A stretch of 64,000 nt of DNA, taken from Alphaproteobacteria bacterium. Its GTDB lineage: Bacteria > Pseudomonadota > Alphaproteobacteria > Geminicoccales > Geminicoccaceae. Within the stretch, counting starts at the first letter, position 1. Each line of letters starts with the position of its first letter. Made by a program: the position numbers and the translations under genes. Of the stretch, positions 10,578 through 19,493 are shown one piece after another. Where the stretch lies: assembly GCA_027045875.1 (NCBI GenBank), contig JALUAG010000074.1, positions 62,001 through 126,000 of the forward strand, given 5' to 3'. A model generated the notes under the pieces. The model was not told the DNA's origin. It did no database searches and was given only the letters and a program-made list of their open reading frames with translations.

Positions 10578-11387
10578 ATGCTGTTCGCGATTCCCTTCCC
10601 TGCCTTCGATCCGGTGGCCATCGAGCTCGGCCCGCTCGTCATCCGCTGGTATGCGCTGGCCTACATCGCAGGCCTCCTGATCGGCTGGCGTCTGGCCCGC
10701 CGCCTCGTGGCCCGCCCCGGCTGGACCGTCACCCGGGAAGGTGTCGACGATCTCCTCTTCTACGTCACGCTGGGTGTCATCCTGGGCGGCCGGCTCGGTT
10801 ACGTGCTGTTCTACCAGCCCGGCTACTACGCCGCCAATCCGCTCGAGATCCTCTACGTCTGGCGGGGCGGCATGTCCTTCCACGGCGGGCTGATCGGGGT
10901 CCTGGTGGCGGCCGTCTATTTCGCCCGCCGCACCGGCGCCCATCCCCTCGAAGTCGCCGATCTGCTGGCCGCGGTGGCGCCCATCGGTCTCTTCTTCGGC
11001 CGCATCGCCAACTTCATCAACGGCGAGCTCTGGGGACGGGTGACGGATGTGCCCTGGGCCGTCGTCTTCCCCATGGCCGGCCCCGAACCGCGCCATCCGA
11101 GCCAGATCTACGAGGCCCTGCTCGAGGGGCTCTTGCTGTTCGTCGTCCTCCAGGTCCTGGCCTGGCGGCCACGGCGGCCGGAGCAGCAGGGCATCCTCAC
11201 CGGCGTCTTCCTGCTCGGCTACGGGCTCGCCCGCAGCTTCGCCGAGCTCTATCGCGAACCCGATGCCCAGCTCGGCTATCTTTGGGGCGGGCTGACGATG
11301 GGGCAGATCCTGTCGATTCCGCTGGTGCTGGCGGGTCTCTATCTGCTGCTGCGCGCGTTGCGCAGCGTCCAGCCGGCGACCCGGTGA
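10578..11387 (+). CDS. lgt: Prolipoprotein diacylglyceryl transferase
   Basis: Inner-membrane enzyme that moves diacylglycerol from phosphatidylglycerol to the lipobox cysteine of prolipoproteins. The product is 269 aa with about seven hydrophobic segments. Signature motifs are FHGGLIG (H102) and [14 protein letters not shown] (141-154). The ATG at 10578 opens the conserved [14 protein letters not shown]-terminus. Its stop overlaps the GTG start of the next gene, so lgt-midA-pgeF is a translationally coupled unit. Confidence 0.98.
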   Translation: MLFAIPFPAFDPVAIELGPLVIRWYALAYIAGLLIGWRLARRLVARPGWTVTREGVDDLLFYVTLGVILGGRLGYVLFYQPGYYAANPLEILYVWRGGMSFHGGLIGVLVAAVYFARRTGAHPLEVADLLAAVAPIGLFFGRIANFINGELWGRVTDVPWAVVFPMAGPEPRHPSQIYEALLEGLLLFVVLQVLAWRPRRPEQQGILTGVFLLGYGLARSFAELYREPDAQLGYLWGGLTMGQILSIPLVLAGLYLLLRALRSVQPATR

Positions 11388-12487
11388 GCAGACTGGCCGA
11401 CATCCTGCGACGCCTCGTCGACTGCAACGGCCCGCTCGACGTCGGCCAGTTCATGGCCCTCTGCGCCGCCCATCGCGGCGCCGGCTACTACCATCGCCGC
11501 GAGACCATCGGGCTCGCCGGCGATTTCGTCACCGCACCGGAGATCTCCCAGACCTTCGGCGAGCTGCTGGGACTGGCGCTCGCCGCCTTCTGGCAGGAGA
11601 CGCATCCCGGGCGGGCGATCGCCCTCGTCGAGCTGGGTCCCGGCCGCGGCACCCTGATGGCCGATCTGTGGCGGGCCACCGCCCACGTGCCCGGCTTCCA
11701 CCGGGCGGTGCGCGGGATCCATCTGGTCGAGATCAGCAGCAGCCTGCGCCAGCTCCAGCAGCGGACGCTGCGCGGGCTGCCGCTCGTCTTCCACGAGGAC
11801 CTCGCCGAGCTCCCCCGCGATCTGCCGCTCTATCTGGTCGCCAACGAGTTCCTCGACAGCCTGCCGATGCGGCAGTTCGTGCGCACCCCCCGCGGCCTGC
11901 AGGAGCGCCGGGTGGCGGCCGACGAGGCGGGACGGCTGGTGTTCGTGCTCGATCCGCGCCCCCTGCCGCTGTCGGCCCTCGGCGAGCTCGAACTGCCGGC
12001 AGCGGAAGACGGGGCGGTGCTGGAGATCGCGCCCGCGCGGGAGGCCCTGGTCGCCGACCTCGCCGCCCGTCTCGCCGCCCAGGGCGGCCTCGCCTATCTC
12101 GTGGACTACGGCTTCGCGCGGCCGCAGTGGGCCGATACGCTGCAGGCGGTGGCCCGCCACCGCCGGGTCGATCCGCTGGCCATGCCGGGGGAGGCCGATC
12201 TCTCGAGCCACGTCGATTTCGCCGCCCTGCTGCGGGCCACCCGCGGCACCGGCACGCGCCGCTTCGGTCCCGTGGACCAGGGCGTCTTCCTGCGGCGACT
12301 GGGAATCGAGACGCGGCTCGCGATACTCAGCGCCCGCGCCGGCCCCGAGCAGGCCGCCGAACTCGAGGCCGGGGTGCGGCGGCTGGTCGATCCCGGGGCG
12401 ATGGGGGCGCTGTTCAAGGTGCTGGCGGTGAGCGGACCGGACGGTGCCGTGCCGCCGGGTTTCGACGGCGGGGAGGAGGCGGCGTGA
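11384..12487 (+). CDS. Class I SAM-dependent methyltransferase, MidA/NDUFAF7 family
   Basis: A 367-aa protein of the family that includes mitochondrial NDUFAF7/MidA, an arginine methyltransferase needed for complex I assembly. The bacterial substrate is not established. The SAM-binding motif [15 protein letters not shown] lies near residues 85-100, preceded by [15 protein letters not shown] and followed by [15 protein letters not shown], all diagnostic for the family. The start is a GTG inside the GTGA overlap with lgt, and the gene overlaps pgeF in the same way. Confidence 0.9.
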   Translation: MSRLADILRRLVDCNGPLDVGQFMALCAAHRGAGYYHRRETIGLAGDFVTAPEISQTFGELLGLALAAFWQETHPGRAIALVELGPGRGTLMADLWRATAHVPGFHRAVRGIHLVEISSSLRQLQQRTLRGLPLVFHEDLAELPRDLPLYLVANEFLDSLPMRQFVRTPRGLQERRVAADEAGRLVFVLDPRPLPLSALGELELPAAEDGAVLEIAPAREALVADLAARLAAQGGLAYLVDYGFARPQWADTLQAVARHRRVDPLAMPGEADLSSHVDFAALLRATRGTGTRRFGPVDQGVFLRRLGIETRLAILSARAGPEQAAELEAGVRRLVDPGAMGALFKVLAVSGPDGAVPPGFDGGEEAA

Positions 12488-13260
12488 GGATCGAGAGCCG
12501 GCTCTTGGCCCAGCTCGAAGGCATCCGCCACGGCTTCTTCACCCGCCGCGGCGGCGTCAGCGAGGGCCCCTTCGCCTCCCTCAACGTCGGCCCCTCCTCG
12601 GGCGATCGGCCGGAGCGGATCGCCGCCAACCGGGCCCGCATCGCCGCCTCGCTCGGGATCCCGCCGGAGCGGCTGGTCAGTGCCCGGCAGGTGCACGGCG
12701 ACGGCTGCCTCACGGCCGAGGAACCCTGGCCGCTCGCGGAACGGCCGGAAGGGGACGCCATCCTCTGCCGCCGCGCCGGCCTCGCCGTCGGGGTGATGAC
12801 CGCCGACTGTGCGCCGGTTCTCCTCGCCGATCCCGTGGGCCGGCGGGTGGCGGCGGTCCATGCCGGCTGGCGCGGCCTCCTCGCCGGCATCCTCGAGACG
12901 GTGGTGCGCCGGCTCGCGGATCTCGGCAGCCGGCCCGGGGATCTGCGGGCCGCCGTCGGTCCCTGCATCGGCGCCGCTTCCTACGAGGTGGGGCCCGAGC
13001 TGCGCGACGCCTTCCTCGCCGCCGATCCGTCGCATGCGGCCTTCTTCTCTCCCCGCCCGGAGGACGACCGGCTGCTGTTCGATCTCGCGGGCTGCTGCCG
13101 CCGCGCCCTGCTGCGGGCCGGCCTGCCCGCCGGCCAGGTGGAGGTGCTGGCCCACGACACCTTCGCCGAGGAGGAACGCTTCTTCAGCTACCGGCGCAGC
13201 TGCCGGCGCGGCGAACGCCGTTTCGGGGTGCAGCTGTCGGCGATCCTGCTCGCCGGCTGA
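12484..13260 (+). CDS. pgeF: Peptidoglycan editing factor PgeF (laccase-domain protein)
   Basis: Enzyme of the YfiH/PgeF family, which removes mis-incorporated residues during peptidoglycan precursor synthesis and has purine nucleoside activity in related proteins. The 258-aa product keeps the metal triad: H71 (QVHGD), C109 (TADC) and H126 (VHAGWRG). RRSCRRGERRFG near the C-terminus is also typical. It begins with GTG in a GTGA overlap with the methyltransferase gene. Two bases separate its stop from the convergent ABC permease gene. Confidence 0.94.
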   Translation: MRIESRLLAQLEGIRHGFFTRRGGVSEGPFASLNVGPSSGDRPERIAANRARIAASLGIPPERLVSARQVHGDGCLTAEEPWPLAERPEGDAILCRRAGLAVGVMTADCAPVLLADPVGRRVAAVHAGWRGLLAGILETVVRRLADLGSRPGDLRAAVGPCIGAASYEVGPELRDAFLAADPSHAAFFSPRPEDDRLLFDLAGCCRRALLRAGLPAGQVEVLAHDTFAEEERFFSYRRSCRRGERRFGVQLSAILLAG

Positions 13261-13262
13261 AT

Positions 13263-14090
13263 CTATTCGCCGACCTGGAGCAGGAGCCCGAGACGGCGGG
13301 CGCTGCGCAGGAGTAGCACGAACACCGTGCCGGCCACCGCCATCCAGCCGAGATTGAGGAGCAGGGCCCGCGCCAGCCTCGCGGTGTCGAACACGCCCTT
13401 CGTCAGGAGCCCCCGCATGCCCTCGAACACCTGCGCCGGCGGCAGCACGGCCGCCACCCACGGCAGCGGCTCCGGCAGCACGGCCACCGGATAGTAGACG
13501 GCGCTCACCGGCTGGACGAGGAACACGAGGGCCCAGGCGAGGCTCTCCGCACCCAGCCCCAGCCGCAGCACCAGCGCGCTGACGACGAGCCCCAGCGACC
13601 AGCCGAAGAGGAGGTTGTTGACGAAGAAGAGGGCGAGCGGCGGGCCCAGCTCGGCCACCACGTTGAAGCCGTGGATGGGGATCGCCAGCGTCGCCGCCCC
13701 GCCGACCCCGATCAGGGTGCGCAGGAGACTCATGGCGAACATCGACAGCACGAGCTCGAAGGGCCGCAGCGGGCTCACGAAGAGATGCCCCAGATTGCGC
13801 GCCCACATCTCCTCCATGAAGGACAGCGAGACCCCGAGCTGGCTGCGGAAGAAGGTGTCCCACAGCAGCACCGCCGACAGGAATGCCGCCGCGAGGCCGG
13901 CGAGCCCGCCGCCCCGGCCGGCCAGATAGAGGGCGATGAAGCCCCAGAGGGTGATCTGCACGGTGGGCCAGTAGATGAGCTCCAGCACCCGCGGCCAGGA
14001 GCTGGTCATGAGGTAGAGGTGGCGCAGCATCATCGCCCGGATGCGGCCGAGGGAGGCCCCGACCGCCCGGTGCGCGGGGGGCTCAGCCAT
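13263..14090 (-). CDS. ABC-2 type transporter permease
   Basis: A 275-aa integral membrane protein with six predicted hydrophobic segments and the ABC-2 membrane fold. Recognisable stretches are YWPTVQITLWGFIALY, FFRSQLGVSLSFMEEMWARNLG and LVFLVQPVSAVYYPVAVLP. It is the last gene of the five-gene minus-strand run and overlaps the ATPase gene by 8 bases, so the two form one transporter. The substrate is unknown; ABC-2 systems are mostly exporters of lipids, polysaccharides or drugs. Confidence 0.9.
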   Translation of the reverse strand: MAEPPAHRAVGASLGRIRAMMLRHLYLMTSSWPRVLELIYWPTVQITLWGFIALYLAGRGGGLAGLAAAFLSAVLLWDTFFRSQLGVSLSFMEEMWARNLGHLFVSPLRPFELVLSMFAMSLLRTLIGVGGAATLAIPIHGFNVVAELGPPLALFFVNNLLFGWSLGLVVSALVLRLGLGAESLAWALVFLVQPVSAVYYPVAVLPEPLPWVAAVLPPAQVFEGMRGLLTKGVFDTARLARALLLNLGWMAVAGTVFVLLLRSARRLGLLLQVGE

Positions 14091-14865
14091 CCCCGTCCGT
14101 CCCCTCGCGGGCGATCTCGAGGAACACCTCCTCGAGGTCGCGGCGGCCGAAGCGCGCCACCAGCTCCGCCGGCCGGCCGCGGGCGGCGAGCCGGCCCCCC
14201 TTGAGCAGCAGTACCTCGTCGCACAGCCGTTCCACCTCGGCCATGTTGTGCGAGGCGAGAAAGAGGGTGGCGCCGCTGTCGGCCGCATAGCGGTCGAGAT
14301 AGCTGCGCAGCCGGTCGGCGTTGTCGGGATCGAGGGAGGCGGTGGGCTCGTCGAGGATCAGGAGCTCGGGCCGGTTCACCAGTGCCTTGGCCAGCATCAC
14401 CCGCGTCTTCTGTCCCGCCGACAGCCGCCCCGTGGGCCGGTCGAGAAAAGGCTCGAGGCGCAGCTCGGCCGCCAGTTCCCGCAGCCGCGCGCCCGGATCG
14501 CGCACGCCGTAGAGCCGGGCGTAGACGGCGAGGTTCTGGCGCACGGTGAGACGCGCCGGCAGATCCACATAGGGGCTCGAGAAGTTGACCCGGGCGAGGG
14601 CCCGGTAGCGCTGGCCGGGCATCTCCGCCCCGAGGACGCGGATGGACCCCCGGCTGGGCTCCAGCAGCCCCAGGATCATGGCGATGGTGGTGGTCTTGCC
14701 GGCGCCGTTGGCGCCGAGCAGGGCCACCCGGCCGCCGCGCCGGACGGTGAAGGACAGCTCCCGTACCGCCCAGCCCCTGCCGAAACGCTTGGCGAGGCCG
14801 GAGACGGCGATGGCCGGCTCAGGGCAGGGCGCCGATCTCACGGTAGTAGCGCTCGGCCCCGGCAT
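14083..14865 (-). CDS. ABC transporter ATP-binding protein
   Basis: ATPase partner of the downstream ABC-2 permease, up to 260 aa. The Walker A motif is GANGAGKTT, the signature is the variant LSAGQ, Walker B is LLILDEPTASLD, and the switch His follows in ASHN. The LSAGQ signature replaces the usual LSGGQ. The N-terminus is uncertain: the ATG at 14865 overlaps the TAXI gene by 47 bases, while a GTG at 14841 would overlap by 23, and neither has a clear SD site. Overlaps on both sides imply translational coupling. Confidence 0.9.
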   Translation of the reverse strand: MPGPSATTVRSAPCPEPAIAVSGLAKRFGRGWAVRELSFTVRRGGRVALLGANGAGKTTTIAMILGLLEPSRGSIRVLGAEMPGQRYRALARVNFSSPYVDLPARLTVRQNLAVYARLYGVRDPGARLRELAAELRLEPFLDRPTGRLSAGQKTRVMLAKALVNRPELLILDEPTASLDPDNADRLRSYLDRYAADSGATLFLASHNMAEVERLCDEVLLLKGGRLAARGRPAELVARFGRRDLEEVFLEIAREGTDGDG

Positions 14866-15850
14866 GGAGGGGGACGGTCAGCGATTCGAGGGCGGTCTCG
14901 AGCCGGATCTCCCGCCCCTTGGGATGCCCGCTGTCGAGCAGGCGGCGGGCGAAGGGCGCCCACAGCGCCCGGGTGATTCCGTAGACGAGCTCCTCGTCGA
15001 GATCGGCCGAGACCAGCCACAGGGCGCCGACGCCGATAGTCTCGATGGTGGGCTGCCTCGGATAGACCCCGAAGGGGATGAGGTCGTAGGTGAAGAACGG
15101 ATGCTCGCGAATGAGCCGATCCACCGGCTCGCCCTTGATGGGCACGAGGCGGGCGCCGAGCTCGGCGGTGGCCTCCATGACCGAGGAGGTGGGATAGCCG
15201 GCGACCACGAAGAAGCCGTCGAGCCGGTCCTTGCGCATCATCGAGACCGCCACGTCCGCTTTGACGTAGACCGCCTGCAGGCGGCTTTCGGCGATCCCGA
15301 AGGCCTCGAGCACGAGACGTGCATCCACGAGGGTGCCGGAGCCCGGCTCGTCGAGGGAGATGCGCTGGCCCACGAGGTCCGGCACCCCCCGCACCGGGCT
15401 GTCGCCCCGCACCAGCAGATGCGTGCTCTCGTTGTAGAGCTTGGCGATGGCCCGCAGCCCGGTGGCCGGCTGGCCGGCGAAGGCGCCCAGCCCGTGAAAG
15501 GCCTTGAAGGCCACGTCCGCCTGCACGAAGCCGCTGTCGAGGCTGCCGTCGAGAATGCCGCGGACGTTGGCGATCGAGCCTTCGGAGGACTGCACGGTGG
15601 CGACCAGGCCCGGAACCCCGCAGGCCCCGCCCTTGTCGCAGGGACGGGCGCCGGGCGGACTGCTGATGATGCCGGCGATGAGATTGCCGATGGGATAGTA
15701 GGTGCCGGCCACACCGCCGGTGCCGATGCGGAAGAAGCGCAGTTCCTGGCCCCGTGCCCGTTCCCCCGGACGCAGGAGCGCGAGGGCGGCGAGCCCGGCG
15801 AGGAGCGGACGCCGGGACCAGCCGCCCGCCCTATTCGGTGCGCACGGCAT
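14819..15850 (-). CDS. TAXI-family solute-binding protein
   Basis: Periplasmic receptor of the TAXI (TRAP-associated extracytoplasmic immunogenic) family, 343 aa, with a twin-Arg-like signal peptide (about 1-34). Family marks are FRIGTGGVAGTYYPIGN near the N-terminus, VQSSEGSIANV, and SLDEPGSGTLVDARL near the middle. TAXI proteins normally feed a fused TRAP permease. None is nearby; instead the gene overlaps an ABC ATPase gene and the upstream secreted-protein gene (20 bases). The ligand is unknown. Confidence 0.9.
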   Translation of the reverse strand: MPCAPNRAGGWSRRPLLAGLAALALLRPGERARGQELRFFRIGTGGVAGTYYPIGNLIAGIISSPPGARPCDKGGACGVPGLVATVQSSEGSIANVRGILDGSLDSGFVQADVAFKAFHGLGAFAGQPATGLRAIAKLYNESTHLLVRGDSPVRGVPDLVGQRISLDEPGSGTLVDARLVLEAFGIAESRLQAVYVKADVAVSMMRKDRLDGFFVVAGYPTSSVMEATAELGARLVPIKGEPVDRLIREHPFFTYDLIPFGVYPRQPTIETIGVGALWLVSADLDEELVYGITRALWAPFARRLLDSGHPKGREIRLETALESLTVPLHAGAERYYREIGALP

Positions 15851-16391
15851 AGCCGGTGATCCGCTTGACGACGGTGCCGTCGAGGATGCGCTCGTAGAGG
15901 AGCCCGATCCCCTCCCGTTCGGGAAAACGCCGGTACATCTGCAGCTCGTAGCGACCGTCCAGGAGAACCACGAAGGAGTAGATGTAGAGGCCGCTGTCGT
16001 CCAGCACCGCCCAGCGGATCGGATCGCCTTCCAGCGGCTGGATTTCCTCCTTGCGCCGGAACGGGTTGTATTCGGGAGCCTCGACGAAGTAGCTGCCGTC
16101 CGGCGCCGGCTTGAAGGCCACCGCCATCTCGCGACGCTTCACCCCCGGCACGTCGCGCCGCCCGTCCACCAGGCTGACGTTGGTCCAGCGCACCCGGAAG
16201 CCGCGGCGCTGGTAGCGCTCGATCACGACGTCCATCTCCCGCCGTTCCCGCTCGCCGGTCACCAGATCGACCACCTCGGCGTAGCCGGTGTAGCTGCCGA
16301 ACAGTTCCTCGAGGCTCGGCACCGCCGCGGAAGCGGCGCCGGGAACGCTCAGCAGCAGCAGCAGGAGGAGGGTGAGCCAGCGCAATCTCAC
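15831..16391 (-). CDS. Secreted protein of unknown function, paralogue of the next gene
   Basis: A 186-aa protein with a clear signal peptide (LRWLTLLLLLLLSVPGAASA). The rest is beta-rich, beginning LEELFGSYTGYAEVVD and ending in a long strand-rich module with GLYIYSFVVLLDGRYELQ. The GTG at 16391 is preferred over an ATG at 16430 because an AAGGTG-type site lies just upstream and the longer form overlaps the upstream gene. The C-terminal half aligns with that of the protein encoded at 16405-16905, so the two are diverged tandem copies. Function is unknown; a lipocalin-like barrel is possible. Confidence 0.75.
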   Translation of the reverse strand: MRLRWLTLLLLLLLSVPGAASAAVPSLEELFGSYTGYAEVVDLVTGERERREMDVVIERYQRRGFRVRWTNVSLVDGRRDVPGVKRREMAVAFKPAPDGSYFVEAPEYNPFRRKEEIQPLEGDPIRWAVLDDSGLYIYSFVVLLDGRYELQMYRRFPEREGIGLLYERILDGTVVKRITGYAVRTE

Positions 16392-16404
16392 GACACCTTT
16401 CCCC

Positions 16405-16905
16405 TCATCCCGCCGGCTCCAGACGGACATGGGTCTCGATCGGCGCCCGGGGATGGCGGCGGCGCTGCAGGGTCACGGCGAGCGCCGGCCCCTCGCGCCG
16501 GATCGCGAGCCGGTCGAGGAGGAAACTGCCGTCGGCGGCGATCCGGAGGCGATAGAGATAGAGCGTTCCGGCCGACAGGCGCGCCCAGTCGAACTGCCCT
16601 CTCTCGAGCGGGCTCTCCGGTGCCGACAGGGAGAACATGTCGAACAGGCCGCGCGAACGCACCGCCGCGAACACCTCCGGCCGTTCGGCCGGCTCGAAAC
16701 GGAGGTCGAGCTCTTCCCCGTCGCCGAAGCGCAGCCGCGCCCGGAAGCCCTCGTCCGTACGCAGGAGCGTCACCTCGACGACGGGTCCACCGGCGGCCCG
16801 CCAGCTTCCGAAGAGCCCGTCCGGAAGTGTCGTGGCGCCGACAATGCCGGTCGCGAGCAGAAGGAACAGCCCGGCGAGAGCCGCACAGACTGTCGCCCGT
16901 CTCAT
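16405..16905 (-). CDS. Secreted protein of unknown function, first gene of the TAXI/ABC run
   Basis: A 166-aa protein with a signal peptide (RRATVCAALAGLFLLLATGIVGA) and a beta-rich mature part beginning LPDGLFGSWRAAGG. The tail (GTLYLYRLRIAADGSFLLD followed by a charged strand) lines up with the downstream paralogue: both read W-A-x-L-x-x-x-x-L-Y-[IL]-Y then D-G-x-[YF]. The ATG at 16905 directly precedes the signal peptide. It heads a minus-strand run through to the ABC permease and is divergent from ald (113-base gap). I do not recognise the family. Confidence 0.72.
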   Translation of the reverse strand: MRRATVCAALAGLFLLLATGIVGATTLPDGLFGSWRAAGGPVVEVTLLRTDEGFRARLRFGDGEELDLRFEPAERPEVFAAVRSRGLFDMFSLSAPESPLERGQFDWARLSAGTLYLYRLRIAADGSFLLDRLAIRREGPALAVTLQRRRHPRAPIETHVRLEPAG

Positions 16906-17018
16906 GGCGAGGAAGCCCCCGGTCGATCGCAGATGGTCCCGCACGCTCCCCTTGGCCTCCGCTGGCAGACCGCATATCGATGCGACACGAAAGCACGAAA
17001 ACACGGAGGGCGCCAGAC

Positions 17019-18137
17019 ATGCTGATAGGGGTACCGAAGGAGATCAAGACGCACGAGTACCGGGTCGGGCTGGTTCCCTCGAGCGTGCGCGAACTGGTCC
17101 ACCACGGCCACCGTGTGCTGGTGGAGACCGAGGCGGGCGCCGGCATCGGCTGCGGCGACGAGGCCTACCGGGCGGCCGGCGCCGAGATCGTCGACAGCGC
17201 CGACGAGGTGTTCGAGCGCGCGGAGATGATCGTCAAGGTGAAGGAGCCGCAGGCCAGCGAATGGCCGCGGCTGCGCGAGGGACAGATCCTCTTCACCTAT
17301 CTGCACCTGGCGGCGGAGAAGGCGCTCACCGAGGGGCTGATGGCGCGCGGCTGCGTGGCCATCGCCTACGAGACGGTGACCGACGCGCGCGGCCGCCTGC
17401 CCCTCCTCGCACCGATGAGCGAGGTGGCGGGGCGCATGAGCATCCAGGTGGGCGCCCACTATCTCGAGAAGATGCAGGGCGGTCGCGGCATTCTGCTGGG
17501 CGGGGTGCCCGGGGTCCACGCCGCCAAGGTGGTGGTCTTGGGGGGCGGCGTCGCCGGCACCAACGCCATCCGGGTGGCGATGGGCATGGAGGCCCAGTGC
17601 TACGTGATCGACAAGGCGCTGTCGCGGCTCTACGAGCTCGATCTCCAGTTCGGCGCCATGCTCAACACGATATACTCGACCGTGGACGCCATCGAGACCC
17701 ATGTGGTGGACGCCGATCTCGTCGTCGGCGCCGTGCTGCTGCCCGGTCACGCCGCCCCCAAGCTCATCACCCGCGAGATGATCGCCGCCATGCGGCCGGG
17801 CTCGGTGTTCGTGGACATCGCCATCGACCAGGGCGGCTGCAGCGAGACCTCGCGCCCCACCACCCATGCCGACCCGGTCTACGTCACCGAAGGGGTCATC
17901 CACTACTGCGTGACCAACATGCCGGGCGCCGTGCCGCGTACCTCCACCTTCGCCCTCAACAACGCCACCCTGCCCTTCGTCCTCGCGCTCGCCGACAAGG
18001 GCTGGAAACGGGCGGTGCTGGAGGATCCCCATCTCGCGGACGGTCTCAACGTGTGCCTCGGCAAGCTCGTCTACGAGCCGGTGGCGCAGGATCTGGGGCT
18101 GCCCTACACGCCGCGCGAGCGGGTGGTGAGCCGCTGA
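17019..18137 (+). CDS. ald: Alanine dehydrogenase
   Basis: Reversible oxidative deamination of L-alanine to pyruvate and ammonia with NAD. The 372-aa product matches the family length. [18 protein letters not shown] is the signature N-terminus, K75 (VKVKEPQ) and H96 (YLHLA) are the catalytic pair, and [18 protein letters not shown] is the NAD-binding motif. The ATG at 17019 has a GGAGGG site about 10 bases upstream. It is a single-gene unit, divergent from the secreted-protein/TAXI run. The 124-base gap after it contains a 6-bp aatcgc/gcgatt inverted repeat but no clear terminator. Confidence 0.98.
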   Translation: MLIGVPKEIKTHEYRVGLVPSSVRELVHHGHRVLVETEAGAGIGCGDEAYRAAGAEIVDSADEVFERAEMIVKVKEPQASEWPRLREGQILFTYLHLAAEKALTEGLMARGCVAIAYETVTDARGRLPLLAPMSEVAGRMSIQVGAHYLEKMQGGRGILLGGVPGVHAAKVVVLGGGVAGTNAIRVAMGMEAQCYVIDKALSRLYELDLQFGAMLNTIYSTVDAIETHVVDADLVVGAVLLPGHAAPKLITREMIAAMRPGSVFVDIAIDQGGCSETSRPTTHADPVYVTEGVIHYCVTNMPGAVPRTSTFALNNATLPFVLALADKGWKRAVLEDPHLADGLNVCLGKLVYEPVAQDLGLPYTPRERVVSR

Positions 18138-18261
18138 GGTCGTCCGACTCCCGGTTGCAATCGCTTCGACGGCGATTCCTCCGGCGTTGAAACGTCTTGG
18201 CAGAAGATGTTAAGGTGACGTCCGATCGATTCGGACAGCAGCCCCTTTTCGGCCGGAACGG

Positions 18262-19470
18262 ATGGACAACCCGCGTCTCGACCGCCTCGACGCCTTTCCC
18301 TTCAGACGGCTGGCCGCCCTCCTCGAAGGGCTGGCCCCGGCGCCCGGCCGCCGCGTGCTCGACATGTCGATCGGCGAACCCCGTCACGCGCCGCCGCCGC
18401 TGCTCGCCGAGACGGTGGCGGCCCATGCCGACGCCTGGAACCGCTATCCGCCGCCGGGCGGCACCGCCGAGTTCCGCGCCTGCTGCTGCCGCTGGCTGGA
18501 GCGGCGCAATCGCCTGCCCGCGGGCACCCTCGACCCCGACCGCCATCTGCTGCCCCTGGCCGGCACCAAGGAGGGGCTCTACCTTCTGGCCCAGCTCGTG
18601 CCGCCGGTGAGCGCCGACGGCCGGCCGGCCTTCGTACTGATGCCGGATCCCCTCTACGCGGTCTACTACGGGGCGGCGGTGATGGCCGGCGCCGAACCGC
18701 GGCCGCTGCCGGCGACCGCCGCCAGCGGCTTCCTGCCCGATCTCGACGCCCTCGATCGCGAGCTCCTCGCCCGCACCGCCCTCGTCTACCTGTGCTCGCC
18801 CTCCAATCCCCAGGGTGCGGTGGCCGATGCCGCCTATCTGCGCCGGCTGGCCGGCTGGGCGCGGGACTACGGCTTCGTGCTGGCGGTGGACGAGTGCTAC
18901 GCCGAGATCTACGACCGCGAGCCGCCCCCCGGCGCGCTGGAGGCGACCTTCGCCGACGATCCCGGCTTCACCAACCTGCTCGTCTTCCATTCCCTTTCCA
19001 AGCGCTCCAACGCCCCCGGGCTGCGCTCCGGCTTCGTCGCCGGCGACCCCCGCCTGCTGCGGCGCTTTCTCCATTTGCGCGCCTATGCGGCGGCGGTGCA
19101 GCCGCTGCCGCTGATGGCCGCCGCCGTCGCGCTGTGGAACGAGGAGGCGCACGTGCAGGAGAACCGGGCCCTCTATCGCCGCAAGTTCGATCTCGCCGCC
19201 GCCAGGCTGGGCGACCGCTTCGGCTTCTACCGTCCCGCCGGGGGGTTCTTTCTGTGGCTCGACGTCGGCGACGGGGTGGCGGCCGCCCGCCGCCTCTGGA
19301 CCGAAGCCGCGCTCAAGGTGCTGCCCGGCACCTTCCTGAGTGCCACAGACGGCCCGCGAAGTCCGGGCCACCGCTACATTCGCCTTGCGATGGTGCACGA
19401 CGAGGCGACAATAGGCGAGGCTCTCGACCGCCTGATCGGCGTCGCCGAGCGCCGGGACCTGCGACAGTAA
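18262..19470 (+). CDS. Class I/II aminotransferase, DapC-like
   Basis: PLP-dependent aminotransferase of 402 aa that resembles N-succinyldiaminopimelate aminotransferases (lysine/peptidoglycan precursor pathway). The PLP lysine is K247 in HSLSKRSNAPGLRSGF; YLCSPSNPQG and VDECYAEIYD are the other cofactor-site segments. The R-S-N-x-P-G-L-R-S-G-F form is typical of DapC-like enzymes. Followed after 23 bases by ftsK on the same strand. The family is sure; the exact substrate is inferred. Confidence 0.85.
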   Translation: MDNPRLDRLDAFPFRRLAALLEGLAPAPGRRVLDMSIGEPRHAPPPLLAETVAAHADAWNRYPPPGGTAEFRACCCRWLERRNRLPAGTLDPDRHLLPLAGTKEGLYLLAQLVPPVSADGRPAFVLMPDPLYAVYYGAAVMAGAEPRPLPATAASGFLPDLDALDRELLARTALVYLCSPSNPQGAVADAAYLRRLAGWARDYGFVLAVDECYAEIYDREPPPGALEATFADDPGFTNLLVFHSLSKRSNAPGLRSGFVAGDPRLLRRFLHLRAYAAAVQPLPLMAAAVALWNEEAHVQENRALYRRKFDLAAARLGDRFGFYRPAGGFFLWLDVGDGVAAARRLWTEAALKVLPGTFLSATDGPRSPGHRYIRLAMVHDEATIGEALDRLIGVAERRDLRQ

Positions 19471-19493
19471 GACCAAGACGAGGAACGGATCGT

